From NCBI GenBank assembly GCA_030141605.1, contig JAQGDQ010000202.1, positions 344,099-400,598 on the forward strand: DNA of 56,500 nucleotides, read 5' to 3'. Made by a program: the position numbers and the translations under genes. The notes beneath the pieces were generated by a model. That model was not told where the DNA came from. It saw only the letters and a list, made by a program, of their open reading frames with translations, and did no database searches. Positions 31,289 to 41,583 of this stretch are shown piece after piece. Within the stretch, counting starts at the first letter, position 1, and every line of letters begins with the position of its first letter. This DNA is from Tubiluchus corallicola. Its lineage: Eukaryota > Priapulida > Priapulimorpha > Priapulimorphida > Tubiluchidae.

Positions 31289-34200
31289 TTAGCTGCATGC
31301 TTTTTCACCACAGTCCTTTTCGTAAAACAGCATATAAGCGCAAGTACTGAAAACTTCTTTTCTAGTTACTCTGTGAATTGAGTAGTCAGATGTACAATAC
31401 CACCTTCTGCCTTTGTGAGATCTGAAAAAATTTCATTAGCATACATTAATAAGTTCAATGTACATAAATAATTATTGTAATTACTTATAAACGATGGTAA
31501 TTTTTTCAACACTTTATTACGAATATATTACAATAATACGGCCAAGCAACAATGGAATAGTTTCATAAATTTGGCGGAAATTTACTAATTTTGTTTCCTG
31601 CCACAAATTCAGTAATCTGGGAGCTATAATAATATAAATAATCCAGGTATTAAGATCAAAAGCATATGACCATGATTCAGTTTTCCATTCAACATTACAA
31701 ACTTCTTTGAGTAAAAAGGTCAACATTGCTGCACACAGAATACATTCATTTAGACTAGCAAACTTACTAAAGAGCTTGCTGTGCTGCAGCACATTGGTTT
31801 TTACCTCCGGTATGGACAGGGCTGGATTATGACCTTTTACTGTCCCTAGGCTAATGAAATTATGGAACCTCATCAAGATGGAGCCAACTTCTAACTTGTC
31901 CGCACTTATCTTGAATATTTTTTGCTCCTGATATATTTTAGCGACATTTACATAGATCTAAGTAAACTTATTGCCTGAAATAAACTAGAATAGCCACGTT
32001 TTGTTTGTCAATAAAAGTATTGTTTAAGAAATATCAGCATTTTACTATTTACTGCAAATCAAATTAGCACATATTTCAACACAACCATAGTGGAAAAAAC
32101 AGATTTTTTTACTAACTGTTACCGTAGCTTGAGAGACCCTAGGCAGCAGCTTACACTAGCCTACAGGATAATGAGGCCCTGGGTGTGGAGATCCAGAATT
32201 TTCAGAAAATCATAAATATTTTTTAGTGATTACTCAAATTAGTTCAGTAGCTAGGGTTAAAATTCTAACACAAATTCAGAGACTAATCTTTAAATTTAAT
32301 ATTTTTTTTGTAAATAGTAACGATTACTCAGTTATGTATTAAAGAAATCATGATCATAAAATAAAACTAGAAAAACTGTTGCAATGCACACAGTTTAGCA
32401 TGAAAGCTTTAGCATGAAAGAGAGATGTCAGAGACATCTATGTGATCAAATCAAAACAATCCCGTGTATGCCATAGCAACTCTAATTCACCTTCTGTATG
32501 CGACAAAATGTCCAGAGAAGACGCCACCATAATGAACAATTACAGCCCGTAACTGATAAAGACTAGAGGAATGATCCTGGTAACCAGAAATTTTTACTGT
32601 GCCAGATCTGAAATGATAAAAATCACACCAGTAGTTGAATGGTTGTCTGTGAACCCAGTTATAACTCTTTGCTATGGTTATGCTAATAGATGGACGATCG
32701 AAAACTGGACGTTGAAAATAAACTTATAGATCAGTAGTACAGAATTGAATTGAATTAAAATTTATTTATCTTCATCTACAAAATAATACACAATAATGAC
32801 CACAAGGATTGCGAGTCAAACAAAAGGTCAACAAAACGAAACTGTAATGTTTTACCAATAGAAAGGTGGTAGTAGGAATTTGCATCTACTAGGAAGGAAG
32901 AGTGGTAAGAATGAAATTTGACATCCTAACTGACCCATTCTTGTAAAGACAATAAACTGCATTGAATTTTTCGTATACGTTTTGAGTGCAAGTTGCTTTT
33001 AACTTAGAACAAATCATTTTATTAACTTAACTAGTATTAGAGCATTCTGATTTTATTAATTAATTGTGACTCTGACTCTTGAATTTTTATAAACCATTGC
33101 GTTTTATTTTACCAATAATTACCGTTGCGGGTAACGAGTTGGAGAAAAGAAAAGGAGATGCTGAAGAACTGTGGACTAGTTGGGATTTGAATCCGAGGCC
33201 TGGGATTACTACTCCAATGTTCTGTCAACTGAGCTGCCAGCCAACATGACAGAGCAGGCCTGAGGTTTTCTTCCTAGTAGCTAAAAATCCAATAGCGCCA
33301 TCTGTACCCATAACAGTAGGTGGATACTTATGGTATCAATACTTTATCAAATTAATTGAGAACTAACGATATTCCACATTATGATTTTGCTGTGACGTAT
33401 AGAAATTAGAGGTTTCTGTTTCGCAATGGTTTGCAAAATACTGTGAAGTGGAAAAGAACTTGCCAAATTTTAGTAAACTCAACTTCAAAATGCCTTGTTT
33501 ACAAAGTATTACAACTTTATGTACGTTATTATAAATGAACCAGCACCTACTCTCGTGTTATTAGCTGGGCAATTACATGTAGTAGTCTAAGTCGAAACCA
33601 GCTGGAAGCACTAATTTTATAGTTTACGGTTTTACTGGACTGCCAGTTGCTCAGTTCATAGTAGAGAGTGAGGAAAACTAAACTTATATATCAACTAATA
33701 TCAGTATTACCTTGTTACATTAATCTCCATAAAAACTTAGTTGTTTTAAGAAATTTTTGGTTTATTTACCGAACGCCGTACCATCAAACGAAACCGAATG
33801 CTGCTGTAAATCGCCAATAGTGACTCATATACCTGTGACGGGTTGTTCTGAGTTGGTGGCCGAATGGTTTACATTTCAATTGAGTTTGAGTCTGGTGGCT
33901 GCCAATGCCAGGACACATACCCTACATGAGATTCGTTATTTGTGTGTTGTGACATTAGTGCTAATGTTGTCTGTTAAATGAAAAATGGTAAATAAATCTT
34001 GTCTTTGTCTTTTTTCTTTCATGTAATTTACGTGTATGGAAACTCTTGTGTCTGGCCTTCTTGGTCAAATTCACAAACATTTTTAGCAAGTACTAATTTT
34101 ATGGTTTACAGAGTGAGTGTTTGTTGAGGATAAAAAGAAAATTAGAAAATAGAAACAAACCTATACAAATGACACAGGTCTGTGCCACCAAGGAGCGAGT

Positions 34201-37200
34201 TTACTGACTGATCAGCAGACACCCTGCCCGATGTCTGCTTGCAGTATTGGCTGATGTCTAGGTACTCAGGGAACGAGACAAAATCATTCCGCTTCGTTGG
34301 CATGCCGTTTTCCAGCCAGATTGAGCGTTGTAAATGGAGACATAGAACTTTCGGCAACTGAAAAGTATTAATCTACCGGTGAAAATGTAGATGAATGCAA
34401 AAGAATCTCTTATTTGTATAACTTCGCCTTTTTTGGTAAAACATCTCGGGCATTGTAGTGCTTTCTAAATCTGTACGAGGAACACCCTTAACTTAAGTGC
34501 TTCTACTCATAATTTGCTGCCATGTTCCCCAATCTGCTACCATATGCCAAGTATTCACATTATTTAAGTCAAGTGGAGTATTTCATAAGTCTTTCTTCAG
34601 AACATCTAAATACATGATCAGCTGTCCTCCTCTTGGTTTCTTCCTAGGTATTAGTGCTTGATGTAATGCTGCAGTTAAATGGAGAATATTGTGGTGTTCT
34701 AATGACACGTCCAATCGACCTAAGCGGCCATTTCTGTATGGCCTTACTCCATTCTTCTTCGTTAAATCATACAGATACTGATTTGAAATTTTCGCTGACC
34801 ATTTTGTATCCAACATCTATCTGTATAGATGTCTTTGGAAAGCATTATTTCATTCTTCGGGGCAACTCTGACTGTCCACAATTTAGAATTATACAAGAAT
34901 ACAGGTTCTACAAGTGATGACAGAATATATAGTTTAGTTTCTGTGGTAAGATTCTTATTTCCAAAAATATTTGTAAGTTTAGAAGATGTAGCCAAGGATA
35001 ATATTTTTCTGCATAGTATATCAGCTTCAGTGCTTAATAAACTTCCAAGGTATTTGCAATTCTTCCAAGACATATCCTCACCAAGCTGTTTTGAGTATTG
35101 TTCTATTTTGGTGTCATTTATCTTTAGATTGAAATTTCTCAGATGGTTATTTGCATCTTGTTTCACACCCTCAATTTAACCAATGTTAGTTGCTACCCAT
35201 GCAATATCATCACCACATTGCGCGGGCAAGAGACTCGAAGGAGATCCAAATATTGCGTAATTATGCTCTTGCTGAATAGTCGGTCTGGTAGAATTTGGAT
35301 CTACAATTGTGTACATATATGATCTAAACGCCGTACAGGTGGCACGCAATATAATGGAACACCTCAATTTTACAAATTCAGTAGCTTTCCTTAAATGTGC
35401 TGCCACCTGATGGAGAATTTTGAAATTAATCCTTTCTCACAAAGTAAATGTGCTTTACTCAAAAGAACGGAGCTTATGCTGCAGAGAGTAATACTTGTAG
35501 AAAAACTCAGAATGATAGTAGCAATAACGACAAACTAATTTGTGTGACTGAAAGTTTTCACTTTACGTTTATAGTAAATAGAAAAAAATAAACCAAAAAC
35601 GAAGAAAAAGCATTGCTTACAGAAAAAAGAAGCCAAATTTTCACATAATATTTTAAACTCATGCCTTGAAACAGTGAAAGTAAATCTGAGAGAAATGCTT
35701 GTAATTCAAACGGGACCTTTAAACAACTGTCACATTAGGTTAGCCTTCAAAGTTAATAATAGTTAAGGTAAACCTGGCAAAGAATAGTGCACTTGTTGTT
35801 AATTCACCTTGCCAAATGTGGTCTCCTTCACAAATGTGTTTTTCATATGCGGATTTAGCAAACATTCTGTTCCGTCGAGATCCTTTTCAGATAAACCCGT
35901 TTGTTCGGTGACTCGATCTTCCAGTAACTTTGTGCAGTTTTCACAAGAAACGTCTTTAACGCACTCGGAAATCAAATACGTCTGTAGACAACTCTCTAGA
36001 GTAATGTTGTACTGAAAAGGATTAGAAATAAATAAAATAAAGTCTAATGCCTTCAGCTATACAGATAAGTACTCAAATATTAACTTTCTTTTTTCTCTTG
36101 CAATGCTATAAATGTATAGGAAGCAATACTAAATTAAAAAGTTATGCATTTGCACTGGGATTTGAACCCAGGCCTTCTTCTTTCCAGGCAGCTGTGCTAA
36201 TAAGCAACTTACCCTTATTTGTTTGTTCAACGGCAAAGACAAGCTACTAAATGTGTCATAGTGGACTGGAAGCTAAAAAAGAAAAATAATTTTAACACAA
36301 ACGAACTTTCCAGGTAAAGTACAGTAACCATGTAGTAAAAATTCTGCGCATAATAGTATCAATCACATTTGATAGTTTTTGTGTAATTGAATACAGGGTA
36401 GATTATGACTCGTAAAGAGAAATATGTATACAAAAGTAAAAACTACATACCAACGGAAATAAAAATCTTGTTCAAATACTCTAGCTAGCAGATGACAGCA
36501 CATTGTTATTGTATCCACAATATTTTTGTAATGATTACTATCATGCAATAAAGTGTTATATGAACAGACTTATTGCTTGACTTACTGAATTACTCAATCT
36601 GCACACGTACAAAGTAAAGTGTAGTTGTGTAATATTATGGTAGGCTCCATGAGTGACCAAGGTCCGGCAGTATTATGCAAAAGGTGCAGAAACTGCCATT
36701 AAGCTCGATCAATTGCGAGCAGATTTTGCAATGCTGCAATGTGCATTGTATAACATCACAAAAGCATTACTAAACCTACTGCACACATAAACACAATTTG
36801 TTATCCATGAATGTATGTACAAATACTCCAGATGATAAGATGTATTTTGTGTTTAAAGTTAGCTAGCTAATAAATATCTTTTCTTCTGTCACACAATCAC
36901 TTTTTCATTTCATTATTTAAGATTTATTAAATGCCACAGCGAGGACTATTGATCTAACAACTGACAAGAGTTTTCTTTTGTAACTATGTTACATCTGTCG
37001 AGAAATGTGATAGTATGGTGTATCTGGAGGCACAGTGGTTATACGTATTTACCCAGGTTGCTTGGATCTACCCCAGCAAATAGGTTTATTAATAAACATA
37101 CAACCTTTTTCTGAACAAGCCTGTAGACCATACTATTGGCATTGTGCGTAATTACCCATTTATTGAGATAATTATTCTACTTTCAGTAGGCTTCCTCGGA

Positions 37201-40200
37201 AGTATACTTAAACTTACCCCAACCTGTATTAAGTCAAGTTAACATAGTAGCCCTCTAAGTGCCATGTTAGCTCCAGGAGTCTCAATGTTGAGGATATCCT
37301 GAGGCCCACGTAATTAGGCATGATCTATTATTATGTCATGTAGTAAAGTAAACACTTATCATATCATGTACTAATCTCTCCTACTAAAACGTAACTAGGT
37401 CGTTTAACATTTTATAGTACTGTAGGCCGATGAACCTTTTAATACTAATGTAATTTAATAATACATGTAATCATTATAAATATGGTAAAGTAAAATCTTG
37501 GCAATAATTTTGCGCATATTTTAATCAACTGTTTTTGGTTTTTTCAATTAATCGATACAAACAAGCAGAAAGACGCACTACTAACAATTTCACATTTACT
37601 TTGTGTCTGCAACTTAGATCAGGTATTTGAAGTGAGGGCAAAATTTAAGCACCAATATAGCTCCCAATTAAAGTTCCAGACAGTTACCATATGTGTACTA
37701 GATTTATGCATGTAAGTTTTAGTCAAATATAAATTTGTTAAGCAGGGATATGTAAAAATCTACGTCCAATTCCACAATTCATCACTTACCCTATGATGAC
37801 ACTTTGTGCATACTAACTGGCTGGCTAGTAAACCACGAAATGGTAACTGACACTGACGACGGCTGAGTTTGGGCAGCTGTGTGCGTGTCTTAGTTGCTCC
37901 AATACCTTCTTCTAACTGATACAAAGCATCCTGAAGATTTAAATCATCATTAAAACTTTATTTTCTTATCAATTCTCTCAAATCTGAAACTAGACAGTGA
38001 CGAAAAACATTATATCACGTATACTGAAAATGTTACTGGAAACCAAAGTGCAAGAAATGATTTTACTTTAAATTTATTAGGCATTAGTAATGTATCATTG
38101 AATTTTTTCCAGAACTAGTTACTACAGTCACTAGGAGCCTAGTCACATTGTTTTTATAAAGTTCTATATATGATGAATCCAGTTTTCCAAATAGTTAGAA
38201 ACAAATACATATTAATAGAGATGTAGAAATTCAAATTTGCTCCGCATGCTAAGAGTTTTCACCATTAATATTATAAGTCACTAGAACAGAGAGCTGTGTG
38301 CTAAAGTGGTGATAACTGCTTTTAGTGAATGAGGCCAAACTATTCCTGTAGCAACAGGCAATTAGAGAAAGCTGGATTTGAAAAAGAGCCCTCTTTCACA
38401 TATATTCGTCTGTTCTTAGAAATGTATAAAATTTTTGTTCTTTTTCAAACTCTCAATAAAATAGTCATATTAGATGAAATGGATGTTTGTCGAAAATCAG
38501 AAAAGTACTAAATTTCAAATATAAAATTGACTGAAACAGTCTGGAAAGTTTACAATGTACTACTAAGACAGAAGAATGATTTCATTTTAAATCTTTGTTA
38601 ATGCTACTGGTGCTCAAATTCTATGACATGTATAATTACTGTGAACTGATAAATCTTTCTGTCTGGGCTGTAGGTCAGGTGCATATTTGCACTGTTGTTG
38701 TTCTTGTTCTTGTTGTACAAAGTCACAAAATTCCGTAATGAATGATCGAAACACGATATAATCTTGTAAGTACATTGGAGGAACCATGGATACAGTAATG
38801 TAGAGTTTTCTCTATTTTTTAGGGGGATGTTTAGGGGCATCCCTAAATATTTCAAAGCGCTACTCTTCTGCCATTTTTTCCTGAAACTGAATGCATGCAT
38901 AGGTAAAAAAGAGCACGTAATGGAGAAAGAATTTCTCGCATAGAAAGTTTGGAGAAGGTAAGAGTCAGTGCAATGATAGAAGGGTGACTGTTTTTTTAGA
39001 TATTTTCTTTAAAATCTGGAAGCACACTAATAATTTAACTAGTGTAACTGACGTCTTACTTATAAAATCAAACATATTTGCTTACCTGCAGTAAATGTAA
39101 ATCAAATAGGGGAATTACAGCTGGTTGTTCTAGCATGGATTCCTCCTCCAACACTGTTGTAAGGACGTGAAAGAGCTCGTGTGCATCCTACGCACAATGG
39201 GTAAAATTTAAAATTGCAAAGTTGAATAAGTCAGCGCACTTGCCAAGAATGTATAGGCCTTGAATTCGAATACTAGTGAAAGAACAAAATGCTGGTTCTG
39301 GCTTATAATGTATTGGTTCTTAAAATAATGATGGTTTTCAAAATCATGAACAAAAGCTAAATTTGGTTTATAGCAAAATGGCGATAACATCAAAATACAG
39401 CTCATCATTAACATGAGAATAAAAATTTTCAACATTTCTTCATTTTATGTTTTCTATGCAAAATACTACGTAAATGCTGTGCGCATTCAAAATGATAATT
39501 GAGTTTTTTTACAGTTTTTCTGGAGAAAACAAAAACTTGCAATGGATGTTGTACACAGCATACTATATGGTATAGTCTAGTGGTAACACGTCTGCTTACA
39601 GTCTGGGAGGTCATGAGTTCGATACTGCAGCCGGGTCATACCAAAGACCTTAAAAATGGTATCTGCTGTTGCCCTGCCTGGCGTGTGGTATTTAGAGTAA
39701 AAGCGGGGTAACAATAATCTCTGTAATATAGGTCTAGAATTGTTATTTACAGTCAGTAAAAAGCTCTTTGAGCTAATGTTAACTGTTTATCCTAAAAGTC
39801 GACTGTATAAAGTCGAATTAAATAAAGATTATAATTCTTATAATTATCATTATTAATGGATGGTAACAGAGTGATATAACATCAAAATGTTATGAATGAA
39901 TCTCTGTGAAGAGTTAAGAATGAATAAGCAGCCTACTAGAGAGGATGCGAATACCTGAGAAATTGAAACATGTGCAAGCACTTACCTGAAATCACTGTAC
40001 AATGAAACTGAAGTACTACTAAAATCTAATACTTTTAATATTAGCATTGTTAAGAGTTATAATATTACACGCTAGTTTTAAATGCAAGTTGTACCTGCTC
40101 GTCATGTTGTACAACCCAGCCACGCAGTCTAAGTGCTGAAATAATCTCTGTAGGCTCAATGTATGGAGCACTCAATTCTGCACCAGCATTGTTCAACACT

Positions 40201-41583
40201 GGAAAGACAAATATATCAGAACACATTGTGTAAAAAGTGAGTATAAAAAAATTAGAATATTTAAATAATACAACGGGCCGAAATTTACATTTTACCACAT
40301 TACTATATTTTCTAGTTTACACATAAACAAACGTTTCTAAACAGCAAAAGATTATAAAGATCTTACATTTAAGTATTTTAACCAGACTGAAAGCAAACAA
40401 TCTTTCATAATCATTATTTATCTGTGAATCAATGAAGTCTCCCAGCGACCGTACAATCGAAGGACAGCTTGCGATTGACTGTAGAACTGCATTGATGAAG
40501 CAGGTGTTACCAAGGTTTGCGAGACCCGGTATATCTGTGAAGAGAAACAGTCTTTAACCATTTGAGATAATAAAACGATTCATAAGAATCAGAACCAGAA
40601 TTGTCCATAAGTCATTTATTAAGTTCTGTTAGCTTATTTTTACTTTACCTTACTTTGATTATATAAGGTCTTAGACATATGCAACGTTCTTGACATCTCT
40701 ATTAGTGATAAAATCATAACATTCTGTGTACAGCTGGAGGAAGGATATAGGCTTGTTTTGATAACAAAATTTTCTCTAATAGTGATCCAACCTGACCTTG
40801 AACGTATTAAGTGATGGGACAGTGACAACATGATCTGACAATGAATTACGTAGATTGACAATCCTCAAAGAGAAATAATATTGCCTAACAGATGTCCTAC
40901 AGTGTGGTTTTTTAATTTCTTGCTATGCCCTCTAGTCCTGCTCATGCCATCAACTTCAAAGGCAACTGGGATGTTGTACACATCTTGGATAAACTTGTAG
41001 CATTCTACCATCATCTCTTGCTCTTCTATAATGTAGGGATGGTAATTTAATGGCTGCCAAGCAATCTTCATAGTCCAGCTCTTTTAGTACAGGAAACATT
41101 CTTGTAGCTTTTGACTCAAGCTGAAGTGGCGTAGAGCTGGTTTTGTTCCTTTGGCTGCCGGTGTGTTAGCCAAATTGGTTGCCACTTTCCTCAAACGTAA
41201 CATGCCTTAAAATTCAATACTTAGCCACAATTTTATTTGGCATCTAAAGGTCCACATCTTCACACAGTAGGAGTACTATATGGCAGAAAAGTCTTAACCA
41301 CAAAAAATTTCAGGTGAACACAGGACCTATGCTAGAAGTACGCCTGTACAATACATGTCATAATTACATATTGCACAAATTTAATATTACGCACATCACA
41401 ATATTACACAACATTTCACACACCACTAACAAAAAAGTAAACTGATCAGGCTTACAGCATCAGCACTTATACATACTTACCTCTTCTTCTCATTTTCTTC
41501 ATAGAAGGACCCCATAAGACATAAATACCGGCAGCAAGAGCAGCTCCACATCCGCCTAGGATAGCAATTTTATGAGTCTCCAT
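31289..41583 (-). CDS. USP30: Ubiquitin carboxyl-terminal hydrolase 30, complete (10 exons, 442 aa)
   Basis: A deubiquitinase of the mitochondrial outer membrane that in known species opposes Parkin-driven mitophagy. Exons, high to low: 41583-41481, 40534-40367, 40198-40095, 39187-39086, 37930-37790, 36272-36213, 36011-35808, 34357-34161, 32607-32491, 31421-31289; the frame sums to 1329 nt. The N-terminal membrane anchor is at about residues 6-24 (GAALAAGIYVLWGP, very close to vertebrate USP30), followed by a basic KKMRRR. Cys box NLGNTCF (Cys46), DEQDAHELFHVL, CxxC pairs at 200/203 and 249/252 (finger zinc site), LHLQRSIW, and His box HYGGVFSGHFVAY (His393). In WYCTSDYS, Ser410 stands where USP30 uses Ser instead of Asp/Asn. 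The protein ends CAYMLFYEKDCGEKACS. It is shorter than human USP30 (517 aa), mainly before the His box. Introns carry several mobile elements. Confidence 0.95.
31817..32181. mobile_element. hAT-like miniature inverted-repeat element
   Basis: A 365-bp segment in USP30 intron 9 starts CAGGGCTGGATTATGACC and ends GGATAATGAGGCCCTG, giving imperfect terminal inverted repeats that begin CAGGGC, as in hAT elements. The 8 bases on each side are GGTATGGA and GGTGTGGA, an 8-bp target duplication with one change. Subterminal CCCTAGGC motifs occur near both ends. It encodes no transposase. Confidence 0.65.
32743..32800 (-). mobile_element. Possible CR1-like LINE tail
   Basis: On the minus strand the sequence ends ATAAATTTTAATTCAATTCA. 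This resembles the AATAAAG-TGAATTGAATTGA tail of the element ending at 27181. Only the tail is recognisable. Confidence 0.3.
33170..33250 (-). mobile_element. tRNA-derived SINE head, family C
   Basis: The minus strand reads TGGCAGCTCAGTTGACAGA (A box region), a 7-base anticodon loop GTAGTAA (AGT) in a TTGGA/TCCCA stem, and B box GGATTCAAATCC. The acceptor stem does not form, so this is a SINE or tRNA pseudogene rather than a tRNA gene. It lies in USP30 intron 8. Confidence 0.6.
33836..34030 (+). mobile_element. SINE family B, diverged copy B3 (USP30 intron 8)
   Basis: Head TTGGTGGCCGAATGGTTTAC (Ser/Leu-type A box). The body words TTATTTGTGTGTTGTGACA and GTGCTAATGTTGTCTGTT and a T-rich end match B1 and B2 in the same order. 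Confidence 0.6.
34575..35406 (-). mobile_element. LINE fragment, reverse transcriptase domain (USP30 intron 7)
   Basis: The minus strand encodes broken pieces of a LINE polymerase: AQCGDDIAWVATN (the catalytic FADD-like box, with its first residues changed), WKNCKYLGSLLSTEAD, LTTETKLYILSSLVEPVFLY and YLYDLTKK ... KPRGGQLIMYLDVLKKDL. Stops and frameshifts separate them. It is 5'-truncated, in the same orientation as USP30, and related to 6225-6570 and 8690-9096. Confidence 0.85.
36135..36212 (-). mobile_element. tRNA-like SINE head at the start of USP30 intron 6
   Basis: The minus strand from 36212 reads GTAAGTTGCTTATTAGCACA, giving a D arm (GCT-TATT-AGC). It is followed by a perfect T arm, CTGGG-TTCAAAT-CCCAG, with B box GGTTCAAATCC. 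The anticodon stem is decayed. The tRNA-like sequence begins at the intron's 5' splice site. Confidence 0.5.
37028..37085 (+). mobile_element. Possible degenerate tRNA-like element
   Basis: GGCACAGTGGTTATACG resembles an A box and GGTTGCTTGGATCTACCCC a mutated B box, but the spacing is short. It lies in USP30 intron 5, where I see nothing else between 36273 and 37789. Confidence 0.25.
39560..39860 (+). mobile_element. SINE family A, near full-length copy A3 (USP30 intron 3)
   Basis: The tRNA-like head (ATGGTATAGTCTAGTGGTAA, B box GAGTTCGATACTG) is followed by a body with GGTCATACCAAAGACCTTA, AATGGTATCTG, CCCTGCCTGGCGTGTGG, AATAATCTCTG and AAAAAGCTCTTTGAG, and a tail GTCGAATTAAATAAAGATTA. It lies antisense to USP30 and is the reference copy for A1, A2 and A4. 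Confidence 0.75.
40640..41130 (-). mobile_element. LINE 3' ORF end, CR1/L2-like (USP30 intron 1)
   Basis: The minus strand reads MFPVLKELDYEDCLAAIKLP SLHYRRARDD in one frame. It then shifts to MMVECYKFIQDVYNIP ... DGMSRTRGHSKKL and shifts again to SLRIVNLRNSLSDHVVTVPS followed by LNTFKVRLDHY and a stop. This is the typical C-terminal signature of CR1/L2-type LINE polymerases. At least two frame changes make it dead. Confidence 0.85.
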
